From Caenorhabditis elegans (Eukaryota; Nematoda; Chromadorea; Rhabditida; Rhabditidae), in assembly GCF_000002985.6 (NCBI RefSeq), contig NC_003280.10, forward strand, positions 15,062,501 to 15,126,500: 64,000 nucleotides of DNA, read 5' to 3'. The translations under genes were made by a program, and so were the position numbers. The notes under the pieces are model-generated. The model was not told the DNA's origin, did not search any database, and saw nothing but the letters and a program-made list of their open reading frames with translations. Within the stretch, counting starts at the first letter, position 1. The number at the start of each line of letters is the position of its first letter. This document shows positions 45,601-54,702 of this stretch, in pieces.

Positions 45601-46508
45601 TTTCCGTCAAATCATCGGCAAAATGCCGGAATTTATAATTTCCGGCAAATCGGCAAATTGCCGAAATTAAGAATTTCCGGCAAATAAGCAAATTGCCGGA
45701 ATTTATAATTTCCGGCAAATAAGCAAATTGCCGGAATTTATCATTTCCGGCAAATCATAGGCAAACTGCCGGATTTGAAAATTTGCCGATTTTAAATTCC
45801 GGAGATTAAAGATTTCTGACAAATTTTCCAAATTGCCGAAATCGATTTCCGGAAAATCGAAAATTTGCCGAATTTTTTTCAGACAAATTTCTTAAAATCC
45901 CAGTTTTTTTTTTTAATTTTCGAGAAAAAAGCCTGAAATTGTATGAAATTTATTTTTTCTTACAATTAGAAAAATTTTAAAATAAGTTTTTTAACGAAAA
46001 AGCTTAAAAATTCTGTAAATCTTATAAAAGCACAGTTTTTTGTTGAAATTTTCAAAATTTTAAAATTCTGAAAAAAAATTTCTTAATATTTTGAACAGGA
46101 AATCTGGAAAATCTGAAGTTCTAAAAAAATTTACAAATTATTTTTTCGCCAATTTTCAAAAATTGCAATTTATACTTACTTTTCTTGGTAAAACCAATAT
46201 TAAATTGCGGGAAGAAATGAGCTTTATAAAAAATTCCGAATTTCTCTCAAATTAGTAAAAATTCCAACAAAAAATGTTTTTTTGAAATTTTTGAAAACAT
46301 TTTTTCAAAAATATTTTTTTTTTTAAATTCTCAATTCTACCTTCCTATTTTCAGCACAAAAGAGCACGAAATTCGTTCACAATCGGAAAGCCGCGAGTAC
46401 AGTCAGGCAGTACAGTTGAAAATCGAACGACTTCAGACGGAGCTCAAAATTCTCACAAATTTCAAAATGAATTTCGGCATTCAGCACACCATTTTCACGA
46501 TGAATTAG
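27680..46508 (+). CDS. wshc-4: WASH complex subunit 4 (WASHC4/SWIP) orthologue, 1145 aa
   Basis: Seventeen exons: 27680-27820, 28717-28879, 29882-30020, 30089-30226, 31145-31262, 32235-32340, 34809-35230, 37055-37400, 38744-38799, 38852-38940, 39522-39618, 40007-40102, 40604-40683, 40736-40836, 41495-42156, 44651-45180 and 46355-46508 (3438 nt, all phases close). SWIP is a helical scaffold of the endosomal WASH complex, which activates Arp2/3 during cargo sorting. Diagnostic blocks are GRFFCGISALTVYYYHHFSN, the LARHQMVG region, and near the C-terminus FHGIIPALTLSHINYMMAHE and TDDGFAAGVAFLLHIFDGWD. These match the end of human WASHC4 in order, and the length is close to the human 1173. A Gly/Ser/Ala-rich insertion at the end of exon 15 looks nematode-specific. 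Introns are exceptionally large for a worm and consist of repeats. The symbol follows human nomenclature; I did not verify it. Confidence 0.92.
28140..28680. repeat. direct duplication inside WASHC4 intron 1
   Basis: CGTCGGATTTTCAGT, TTTTTCGACTAAA-ATCCGA, AGCAATAAA and AGGCGAAAAAA occur in the same order near 28170-28290 and 28525-28650, about 355 bp apart. Confidence 0.8.
29195..29640. repeat. composite fold-back with TTGCCGG core, WASHC4 intron 2
   Basis: Left end module AACTACTGTAGCAGGTCTCG, then GGTGTGCACCTTTAGAG. The right end carries it inverted: CTTTAAAGGCGCACACCTTT, then GTCGCGTCGAGACC. A TTGCCGG array (about 29345-29560) lies between. Same design as 9232-10037. Confidence 0.8.
30290..31144. 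repeat. low-complexity repeated AT-rich block, WASHC4 intron 4
   Basis: Diverged repetitions of AAATCTGAAATTTGTAAAAAA, CAGAAATTTAAAAATGTAC and TTTTACGAAAAAA. No exon was seen between exon 4 and exon 5. Confidence 0.65.
31348..32083. repeat. palindrome filling most of WASHC4 intron 5
   Basis: Begins TTTAAAGGTGGACTACACTC and ends GAGCGTAGTTCACCTTTAAA. The arms share AGCAAGCGCGCTCCACCGAA, TTCCGCCAATTGGATTTG and AAACACGC. It occupies 736 of the 972 bp of the intron. A close relative is at 58437-59147. Confidence 0.88.
32553..34545. repeat. 34-bp minisatellite, about 58 tandem units, WASHC4 intron 6
   Basis: Nearly 2 kb of a 34-bp unit of the form TTGCCAACTTGCCGGAAATT plus TTCAATTCCGGCAA, with point variants (ACCTGCC, TTTTCC, CAACTCC, CAATCCC). 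Within a unit TTGCCGGAA and TTCCGGCAA are complementary, so each can form a hairpin. Because 34 is not a multiple of 3 and the unit lacks plus-strand stop codons, all three forward frames stay open for about 670 codons; these are not proteins. Confidence 0.95.
35290..36720. repeat. direct duplication and CAAAATAAAACT microsatellite, WASHC4 intron 7
   Basis: About 35380-35475 repeats CAAAATAAAACT-like units. The text GAATTTCCCGAAATTTCGC, then ACACAGCATTTC, then AAAATATCGATTTT at about 35985-36070 is repeated at about 36605-36695, indicating a duplication of roughly 600 bp. Confidence 0.8.
37425..38600. repeat. tandem repeat GAGCATTTTAGCCCAAAAA, WASHC4 intron 8
   Basis: More than 20 imperfect units built from GAGCATTTTAGCCCAAAAA and ATTCTGAAAAAAA, with spacing of about 30-60 bp. 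No exon recognised in it. Confidence 0.88.
40121..40504. repeat. palindrome of the TTGACGCGCAAAATATC family, WASHC4 intron 12
   Basis: Left end TACGGAAACACTAAAC, AGAATGCGTATTAAAC, TTGACGCGCAAAATATCTCG; the right end has GCGCAATACGCATTCTCAG and GTGCTCCCGTAAT. It begins about 18 nt after the exon 12 donor. Confidence 0.8.
40935..41305. repeat. TTGCCGG-type minisatellite, WASHC4 intron 14
   Basis: Tandem, partly inverted TTGCCGATTTGCCGG and CAATTTCGGCAA modules; not coding. Confidence 0.85.
42230..43015. repeat. TTGCCGG-type minisatellite, WASHC4 intron 15
   Basis: Tandem modules such as AATTGCCGGAATTGAAAATT and CGATTTTTCGGAAGAAACGG arranged in larger duplicated blocks (compare about 42265-42345 with 42490-42580). 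Spurious frames up to 160 codons come from it. Confidence 0.85.
43385..44642. repeat. 1.26-kb palindrome with about 450-bp unique centre, WASHC4 intron 15
   Basis: Ends are TTAAAGGGGGAGTAGAGTTT and the complement AAACTCTACTCCCCCTTTAA. Arms run about 43385-43786 and 44240-44642 and include CCCGCCAGAGACGCCCCGCC and its complement. The centre (about 43787-44239) is unpaired and carries the exon-like pair described next. The right end stops just before the exon 16 acceptor. Confidence 0.9.
43911..44258 (-). pseudogene. captured spliced exon pair inside the palindrome
   Basis: On the minus strand TTTTCAG precedes a 55-nt exon (44258-44204) with donor GTGAGT. AACATTTCAG then precedes a 56-nt exon (43966-43911) ending in TAG. 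The joined frame is open (phase 1+2) for 36 residues. It starts HKFDGKRGKSRRHDDFLE and continues with a basic stretch including RNTLIRRAPEDNLRFL. The left palindrome arm repeats the first 19 nt of the upstream exon (43768-43786) on the opposite strand and then diverges. I see no start codon or upstream exon. It is best read as the 3' end of a host gene picked up by the element, though a small nested gene cannot be excluded. Confidence 0.4.
45310..45870. repeat. TTGCCGG-type minisatellite, WASHC4 intron 16
   Basis: Tandem modules AATTTATAATTTCCGGCAAA with CGGCAAATTGCCGAAATT variants. Not coding. Confidence 0.85.
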
Positions 46509-47579
46509 GTCAAACTACAGTATCCCCCCCCCCCCCCTCACAAATCGTTGCGGGACCCACATTTTTGCTCAAAATTTCATTTTTCTACCGTCTAACACTT
46601 GACTTTTTTTCCCCATAATACCGATTTGTTCGTTTCTGTTGTTATCAAATGCTACAGTCTAGCCACATTTTCTCATTTTACTCCCCTTATATTTGTAAAA
46701 TTGTTTAGTTTGTTTTTTTTTCGCCTGGAAATCGATTTTTTTGCGAATAGTTGAAAAATTTTGGAAAATTTAGAAAAATTCAGAAATTTTAGTTTTTAGT
46801 AATTTTTTTAAAAACTTTTTCAGTCAAAAATACTGAAATTTCCGGAATTTCAAAAAAAAATTATAGAAAAGTTTCTTAAAATTATAGCGTTTTGTTGAAA
46901 TTCCCGATAAAATTGGTAAATCCTGGAAATTCTAAAAATTAAATTTTTTATCCAAAAAATTCAGCTAAACAGAAAATTGTTTGAACTTTTTAATTAAAAA
47001 TTCCCGATTTTACAGAAAAAGTCAAAAATTTTGAAAAATCGTGAAAATTCTAAAAATTCGATTTTTTTATCGAACATTTTTTTGAGAATCCCAAAAAAAC
47101 TGAAAAAAATAAAAATTTTAATTAAAAATTTCAGATTTTAGCGAAAATTCTCAAAAATTTTGGAAAAATAGAAAAAATTTCAACTTTTTGATTAAAACTC
47201 CCAGATTTTTGCAAAAATTCTCAAAATTTTGGAAAAAAAACTGAATTTTTTCTCCAAAAAATCCTATTTTTGTTAAAATTCTCGAAATTTTTCGGAAAAA
47301 TCCTAAAATTTCCAATTTTTATCCAAATTTCCATAAAAATCGATTTCCAGCGACTTTTTATCATTACCTAGTTTTTAGTTTTTTTTTGTTTTGAATATTT
47401 TTTTCTTTTTTTTCCTCAGCTCCCAATTTTTAAAAACTATTTTAATTTAATATCGTCAATCCTCTCCTGTCACCATTGTTAATGTTTTTTTTTGAAATTT
47501 TAATTAAATTTCTACCATTTTTAATCCATTTTTCTCTATCCGATCGATTTTCCATGAAAATTGGTCCTAAAACGACCTA
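46509..47579. other. WASHC4 3' region and spacer, AT-rich
   Basis: Starts just after the stop. Holds a C14 run (46524-46537), then AT-rich text with repeated AAAATTCTGAAAATTT patterns. TTTTTTTTCCTCAG at about 47409-47422 is a good acceptor and could be a trans-splice site for the next gene. No further coding signal. Confidence 0.55.
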
Positions 47580-48429
47580 ATGACCTATATTTCTGAATCA
47601 CCCAGAGGCGGGGGCGGAAACATAGATGAGTATCTCGTAATTCAGAACACGATGACGGCGTACGTTGGACGAGCCTGGACGATGCTTCGTTTTTATACGG
47701 ATTTCGCATACGCCGGTGTTGCCTATTTGGTTAATTCAAAGGCACATAGGTTGGTTTGTAATTCGGGGTCTTGGCGCGAAAGTTTTTTTTTTCAAAATTT
47801 CGGCTTTTTGTGTCGATTTACGAGCTTTTCCAGGCTTTCTCGACGATTTTTTTTTTGAATTTTCATAATTTCGGTTTTGTGCCGATTTACGAGAATGACA
47901 AAGAAAATTAGGAATTTCAGCTCTTTGTGTAGTTTTACTAGCTCATTAATTCTTTGGTAAATTTTGCCTCTTTGTGTCGATGTACGAGCTTTTTCAGGAT
48001 TTTTCCACGAATTTTTTTTTGATCTTTTTCCTGAATTTTCGAAATTTCGGTTTTCTGTCGATTTACGAGAATAGTAGAAAATTAGAAATTCCGGCTTTTT
48101 GTGTCGATTTACGAGCTTGTGTTCAGTTATTTTTTAAATTCAAGTCAAAATTTCGGATGCCAGTGTAGATTTACGAGCTCATTTTTTGGTGAATTCTGAC
48201 TGCTTGTGTCGATTTACGAGGTTTTTTCTGACTTTTAGAAATTGTTGTGTTAATTGATAATATTTTTAAATTATTCAATTTTTAAATAAATAATTTAATT
48301 CCTAAATTCTGAAAAAAACCAGTGCTCGTAAATCGACACAGAGATGCGTAAATCTACAATGCCATGATTAAAAAAAAACTATTTTCCAGGATGTATGATA
48401 TTGTTTCTCATGAATCTGAGAAAAATTGA
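47580..48429 (+). CDS. probable small membrane protein, 69 aa, 2 exons
   Basis: Exon 1 is 47580-47749 (donor CATAG|GTTGGT). Exon 2 is 48390-48429 (acceptor ATTTTCCAG), and the phases join (2+1) to give KAHR|MYDIVSHESEKN and a stop. Exon 1 encodes MTYISESPRGGGGNIDEYLV, then a region of about 25 residues (about 27-52) that is largely hydrophobic and aromatic (TMLRFYTDFAYAGVAYLV) and fits one membrane segment. I do not recognise the family. Codon texture is clearly coding against the AT-rich surroundings. AATAAA lies at 48498-48503. It follows WASHC4 on the same strand with an acceptor in between, so a downstream operon position is possible. The intron is full of TCGATTTACGAG repeats. Confidence 0.55.
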
Positions 48430-48480
48430 AAAAAAATTCCGCTCGTAAATCGACATCCAGCTGCGTAAACCTACAATGAT
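47800..48480. repeat. dispersed GTGTCGATTTACGAGCT repeats
   Basis: About eight copies of TGTGTCGATTTACGAG, or its complement CTCGTAAATCGACA after 48320, spaced 50-150 bp apart. They lie mainly in the intron of the small membrane protein gene. Confidence 0.85.
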
Positions 48481-48604
48481 ACCAAAATTTGTTCCCTAAT
48501 AAAGACATTTTTTTTTCTGAATTTTCTCTGAATTTTTTAAGAAGACTACTTTTTTTTGAATATTTATTAGTTTTAGGGGGCTTTAAAAAATTTTTAACAA
48601 ACAT

Positions 48605-48950
48605 TGTAAATTGCCGATTTGCCGGAAATTTTCAATTCCGGCAATTTGCCGGTTTGCCGGAAATTTTCAATTCCGGCAATATACTGATTTGCCGGAAAAT
48701 TTCAATTCCCGCAATTTGCCGATTTGCCGGAAATTTTCAATTCCGGCAATTTGCCTTTTTGCCGGAAATTTTCAATTCTGGCAATATACTGATTTGCCGG
48801 AAAATTTCAATTCCCGCAATTTGCCGATTTGCCGGAAATTTTCAATTCCGGCAATTTGCCTTTTTGCCGGAAATTTTCAATTCTGGCAATTTGCCGGTTT
48901 GCCGGAAATTTTCAATTCCCGCAATTTGCCGATTTGCCAGAAATTGCATT
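48605..48950. repeat. TTGCCGG-type minisatellite
   Basis: Ten or so near-identical 34-bp units of GATTTGCCGGAAATTTTCAA / TTCCGGCAATTTGCC. A roughly 120-bp higher-order block is repeated (48685-48800 resembles 48800-48915). Confidence 0.9.
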
Positions 48951-49654
48951 GTACTATACAATTGCATTATCAATACATTCTGACTTATCGCCCAAGTCAC
49001 AAAATTGCAAAATTCCATTGGCTGACACCTAGAAATTGGCAAACATCATCATTTAAGTGTAGCCAACTGACTACAGTGTTCCGAAAATAAGGGAAATTTA
49101 GAAAGAGAGAGAGAGATAGACGAAACAAGTCACAGAACGATTATCGATCACTTTTCAGTTGGTTTTCTTTAATTCTTCATAGTTTCCCATTTGAAACAAT
49201 GTCTCGAAATTCAGTAATTTTTCCGGAAAAAAAGTTAAATCAAATTGGTTGTAAAGTTTTGTATTATTTAAAAAAATTGTGCATTTATTAACAATCAGAA
49301 CCTGTAAAAGTTGGCAAAAATTGAAAAAAAAGTCTCCGTAAATCGACAGCTAGCTGCGTAAAACAACACTGATTGGAGTAGATTTAGACTAGATTATGAC
49401 TAGATTTAGGAATTAAAGAATTAAATTATTTAAAATATATCGAAATAACCGAAACTAAAACTGAAATCTATTGCGCAACATAATTGACGCGCAAAATATC
49501 TCGTTGCGAAAACTACAGTATCTCTTTAACTGACTAATGTAGCGCTGGTTTTGATTTTCGGGCAATTGCAGTTTCGAATTTACTCTGCAAAAAAAATCAC
49601 AAATTTTGCATAAAGCACTACACTTTTTTCAAAACTTCTCTGAAAATCTCGAAA

Positions 49655-49667
49655 TTCTTTTTTTCAG
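49655..49667 (+). promoter_or_regulatory. candidate spliced-leader acceptor for the LACTB2-type gene
   Basis: TTCTTTTTTTCAG ends 4 nt before ATG 49672, an excellent nematode acceptor directly before the start codon. Confidence 0.65.
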
Positions 49668-49671
49668 AGCC

Positions 49672-52600
49672 ATGCCAAGCCTCACTCACGTGGAGCCCAT
49701 CGAGAAGCTCTCCGACGCGGTCACCAGAATTCTCGGCCACAATCCCGGCCCCTTCACTCTTCAAGGAACTAATACATATCTACTGGGCACTGGTGCAAAG
49801 TAGGCAGCAATATTCTGAAAATTTTTAATTTCTAATCAAATTTTTTCTTTCAGAAAAATCCTCGTGGACACTGGTGAGCCGAACGTCACCGAGTACATTT
49901 CGGCACTGAAATCAGTTCTCGCATCTACGAATTCCCACATTGAATATATCGTTATTACGCATTGGCATGGCGATCATGTTGGTGGAATCGATAATATTAC
50001 TGATGAGATTTTGGATAAAAAGAAGATACCTATTTATAAAATGAAACGGGACAAGGATGAGGGTGTCGAGAGATTTCATTATGTTGACGATGGGTTTGAG
50101 GTTGCAGTTGATGGAGCCACGCTGAAGTGAGCATTTATCATTAGAGAATTGGTTTTATTAGAAAAAAACCGTAGTAGTACTGTAGGGATACTGTAGTTCC
50201 GCTGTAGGTGCACTGTAGGTATGTACTGTAGCATTAAGGAGGACTAACGGTTCGGACGATTTTGACCGTATAGACCCAAAATGAGCTCAAATGAACGAAT
50301 TTCGTAATGAAACTGCTCAAAACAATTTTCAAAAATTTTTTATGGCGTTTCAAAATTTTGAAAAAATTGAAAAAATGAATTATCGTCCTTTATTACATAT
50401 ATTGGTAATTAATCTCATTTAATTTCGTCGATTAAGGTACATTTAAAGCCGTTAGGTAACCAAAAATCATCGAAATTGGTTACCTATCGGCTTTAAATGT
50501 ACTTTAATCCACGAAATTAAATGAGATTAATTGCCAATATATGCAATAAAGGACGATAATTCCAAAAAATCCAACTTCGGACAGATGTGACACGAAAAAA
50601 TGGGAAAAACTCATGATTTTAGGTAAAATCAGTGTAATTTTTTCAAAATTTTGAACCGCCATAAAAAATGTTTGAAAATTGTTTTGAGCAGTTTCATTAC
50701 GAAATTCGTTCATTTGAGCTCAATTTGGGTCTATACGTTCAAAATCGTTCGAACCGTTAGTCCTCCTTTAGTAGTACTATAGTGATAGTGTAGGGTTACT
50801 GTAGGTATATTATAGGAGTACTGTAATAGTGCCGTAGGGGCACTCTAGTAGTACTATATGGGTAGTGAAGGAGTTTTGTAGAGGTACTGTAGGTATATTT
50901 CGGTTGTACTGTAGTAGTATTATAGGGTTACTGTAGGAGTACTTCAGGGGTACTGTAGTGATATTGGGAGGGGTGGGTACTGAAGTAGTGATATTGGGGT
51001 ACTGTAGTAGTACTGTATTTCTAGAAACAAATTAATTGTGTCTTTTTAAATGAGTAGTGTTGTAGGGGGTACTGCTAGAAATCGATTTTTTGTTGTGAAA
51101 ATTTGGAAAAAATTGGAATTTTCTGAAATTTCAAATTAAATGCAATTTCAGTTACCATCTGTTATTTTTAAGAATTTTTGATTTTAAATTCCTTTGAAAT
51201 TTTCTATATTATTTTTTTTTCCGGGACGATTTTTTAAATTCCTAATTTTTGTCGAAAATCTCCGAAAATAATAAGGAAAAAACCTTAACAATTAATGTTC
51301 CTCAAAAAATACCTTGAAATCTCAGTTTTTTGTTGAAATTCTCAAAAAAAAAAAGGATCCATATTTTTTTTCAAAAAGGAATTTATGAATACAAAATTTT
51401 TTGAACGTTTGTTCCAAAAAAATGTGTTAGTACAGTAGTGCCGTAATGGTAGCAATACTGTAGTAGTAGTAGTACTGTAGGGGTAATGTAGGGACATTGT
51501 AGTAGTATTATAGGGGTACTGTAGTGGTACTACGGAGGTACTGTAGAAGTTCCGAAGGTGTGCTGCATTAGTACTGTAGGGGTACAGTAGTACAGTAGTA
51601 CTGTAAGTGTACTGGTACTATAGCTATTTTGTACGTGTACTGTAGGTATATTGTAGTTGCACTATAGTATTATTATAGGGGGTACTGTAGTGGTATTGTA
51701 CAAGGCTGGGATTTTTTTTTGAATTTTTTTGCCATTGTAACGAAAAATTGATTTTTTTGTTTGTTTTTTTAAGACCGAAAAACCAAAAAAAAATGCATTT
51801 TTCACGGTAAAAAAATTAATTCAAGTATCAAATTTTTTGTTGGTTTTTTTTTGATTTTTCCCAAATTTCAATTTTTCTTGGTCCAAAATCAAAACGAAAC
51901 ACTTATTGTTTTTTGATCCCAGCCCTGAAACTGTGGTATTAACTGTAGTAGCATAGCTCTTTTTCAAAAAAATTGAATTGCCATGAGAAATTTTTTTTTG
52001 GAAATTTCAAGATATATCAATTTAGCCTTTCTTCGAGTTATTTTAAAAGTGGTGTAGTCGAATTTTTTTAAATTTCTTTATTGGACTCAAAATTGTCTGA
52101 AAACACCGAATTTCATAATGAAACTTCTTGAAAACTTTTCAAAAAAAAGTTATGGCCTCTTGAAAAATGGCCTAAAATTAGTGAAAATTTGAAATTTGAC
52201 CGACTTATCATTGTCGCAGCGGCTGGAAACAATTTTTTTTTGAAATTGTCGTCTAATTTTGGGTATACAGGTCGATTATCTTGCATTTTCAGCTTTATTA
52301 AGGTATTTGAAAGTCGATGGACGAAGAGAATTGATGAAAAAAATTTGACAAATCTCTTCGTCCATCGACTTTCAAATACCTTAATAAAGCTGAAAACGCA
52401 AGATAATCGACCTGTATAGCCAAAATTAGACGACAATTTCAAAAAAAAATTGTTTCCAGCCGCTGCGACAATGATAAGTCGGTCAAATTTCAAATTTTCA
52501 CTAATTTTAGGCCATTTTTCAAGAGGCCATAACTTTTTTTTGAAAAGTTTTCAAGAAGTTTCATTATGAAATTCGGTGTTTTCAGACAATTTTGAGTCCA

Positions 52601-53364
52601 ATAAAGAAATTAAAAAAAATTCGACTACACCACCTTTAAAATAACTCGAAGAAAGGCTAAATTGATATATCTTGAAATTTCCAAAAAAAAATTTCTCATG
52701 GCAATTCAATTTTTTGAAAAAGAGCTATGCTACTACAGTTAATACCACAGTTTCAGGGCTGGGATCAAAAAACAAAAATTCGGTGTTTTCAGACAATTTT
52801 GAGTCCAATAAAGAAATTAAAAAAAATTCGACTACACCACCTTTAAGCTAGTCCATCTTTAAACATTAAATTTCCAGACTAATCGCCACTCCAGGCCACA
52901 CCGCCGATCACTTCTCTCTGTGGCTCCAAGAGGAACGAGCATTGTTCAGTGGAGACTGCATCCTCGGCGAGGGAACTACCGTCTTCGAGGATCTTCATGA
53001 CTATATGACTTCACTGCAAAAGATCAAGGATCTCAATGCGACAAGGATTTATCCGGGTCATGGTCCGGTTATCGATAAGGTCGTGGAGAAGGTTGACGAG
53101 TACATCGAGCACCGAATGAAACGAGAACGCGAGATTATCAAAGTGCTCAAAGAGCACGAGGAGATCACCAGTATGGATGTGACTAATCAGGTTTATGCTG
53201 ACTCGCCGTGGGCTGTACGACTGGCTGCGTTGAACAATGTGAAGCTCGTGCTGAAGAAGCTTTGCAAGGATGGAGTCGTTGAGAATCCGCATTTTGAGAC
53301 TTTCAAGTGGATTGGAGGCAGTAGTAGTGGAGAGGAGAAGAAGAATGAATCGTCGAATTTGTAG
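49672..53364 (+). CDS. LACTB2-type metallo-beta-lactamase-fold protein, 295 aa
   Basis: Three exons: 49672-49799, 49854-50126 and 52878-53364 (888 nt, phases 2 and 2). The family's best-known member, LACTB2, is a mitochondrial single-strand endoribonuclease, so RNA cleavage is the likely activity. The binuclear zinc ligands are all present: His79, His81, Asp83 and His84 in [10 protein letters not shown], His141 in TPGHTADH, Asp160 in FSGDCILG and His195 in [10 protein letters not shown] winged-helix-like C-terminal part follows ([16 protein letters not shown]). The length matches human LACTB2 (288). From memory this is Y53F4B.39; not checked. Intron 2 is 2.75 kb and holds two palindromes and TACTGTAG arrays. 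The 3' UTR probably ends near AATAAA at 53800-53805. Confidence 0.93.
50165..51710. repeat. TACTGTAG-type microsatellite arrays, LACTB2-type intron 2
   Basis: Degenerate units such as GTAGGGGTACTGTAGTAGTA at 50165-50233, 50765-51070 and 51425-51710. The array is interrupted by the palindrome at 50234-50770 and by plain AT-rich sequence. Confidence 0.85.
50234..50770. repeat. palindrome inserted in the TACTGTAG array
   Basis: Ends TTAAGGAGGACTAACGGTTC and GAACCGTTAGTCCTCCTTTA. Inner arms share AATTGGTTACC and GGTAACCAA near the centre at about 50465. Confidence 0.88.
51907..52846. repeat. nested palindrome with duplicated terminal fragment
   Basis: An inner fold-back (52042-52641) has TTTTAAAAGTGGTGTAGTCG and CGACTACACCACCTTTAAAA ends. 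It sits inside an outer palindrome (51907-52775) whose roughly 135-bp flanks are also reverse complements (TTTTTTGATCCCAGCCCTGA and its complement). After it, 52776-52846 repeats the inner element's right-hand 71 bp (52569-52639) in direct orientation. Confidence 0.88.
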
Positions 53365-54105
53365 AAAAAAAAAATTATTTTTTGGAATTTTAAATATTTA
53401 ATTCGCTCTTTATGTGTTTTCAAAATGTAGAATTTACGATGTTAATTCGAACTTTTCATAGATTAAATTTAAGTTTTAACCTACCTATATTTGAGAATTC
53501 CAAAAAATCTCGAAAATATTCATTTTTTAAATTCGAAAACCATATTTTTTCGAATTAAAAAATTCAAACTTCTGGAAAAAATTTGAAATTTTTAATTTTT
53601 TTTGTTTGATTTTTCAAAAAATTTCCGGAAAATTAATTTCAGTACCAATTTTTTCAAAATTTCGAGTATTTTTCGAATATCTCGAAGCGGATTTCGAATT
53701 TTGAAAATTAAGGAAATAATTTTTTTTATCTCCAAAATTTCCAAAAATTCAACCTTTTTTATCAAGGTTTCCCGTGTGTATAGGATACAATAGATATATA
53801 ATAAATATTTTATTGTCAATCTGTTTTGCCTAATTTGTATATTTGGCCCACCAAACGGGTAATTCATACATGCTGAATTTAATAATAGAAATTTAGAAAA
53901 TCAATCAAAAACTATTAAAAAGTGGCAAAAATGGCCAATTTATGGCAAAAAATCACAATTTGAAACTCCTCTAAAATGGTTATTTTTAAAGTTAGAGGAC
54001 TCAAAATTGATTTGCATACACAACAAAATTTCCCTTTTTCAATTTTCAAAGGTTTCGAACGTTTTCAGAGAAAATTTTTTTTTTGCCCAAAAAAAAAGGC
54101 AAACA

Positions 54106-54690
54106 CTCATTGACTACCTTCTCTTTGACTACCTTTGCTCATTGACTACCTTTTGCTCATTGACTACCTTTCGGCTCATTGACTACCTTCAGTTGCTCAT
54201 TGACTACCTTTATCTAATTTTTCAGAATTTTCAGTTTTTTTCGCTAAAAAATCAGAATTTTCAAAAACATGTTACTTTTTGATGTCTAAGAAGGTCGTGC
54301 ACTTTCTCATTTCCTGAAATTCCGGAAAAAATGGAGATGAGATCTGATGTATAAATGCTCATTGACTACCTTCAAATGCTCTTTGACTACCTCTATCTAA
54401 TAAAATTTTCCAAAATTTATTTTTTTGAAAATTTTTCAAAATTTGATCAGATATTATAGAAAAGTGCAATTTTTGTCGTTTTTCTAGTTTGGATGTTCTG
54501 CACACTATTGCAGACGAAAACCTGAGGTAAAGTAGAACCCCTAAGCTCAAAAAACGCACTCACTTCGGATGCTGATATCTCCGTGGGAAAATTTTTAAGA
54601 CAAAGTAATAAACTACAAAGTTGTATATCTTAATCTAAAGTACAAGGTAGTCAATGATATGAGGTAGTCAATGAGCAAAGGTAGTCAAGG
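54106..54690. repeat. CTCATTGACTACCTT repeat, direct and inverted copies
   Basis: Six copies spaced about 16-23 bp apart at 54106-54212 and two at 54357-54392. Three copies in reverse complement (AGGTAGTCAATGAG) lie at about 54643-54690. The block could form long-range stems. Confidence 0.88.
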
Positions 54691-54702
54691 CTGGGAGTGT
54701 GT

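Larger units (their letters stand above)
48430..49671. other. intergenic region upstream of the LACTB2-type gene
   Basis: Carries AATAAA of the upstream gene, a TTGCCGG array, a GA run (about 49103-49115) and half of a TTGACGCGCAAAATATC-type fold-back (about 49470-49560). The promoter of the next gene is probably here; no other gene is seen. Confidence 0.6.
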
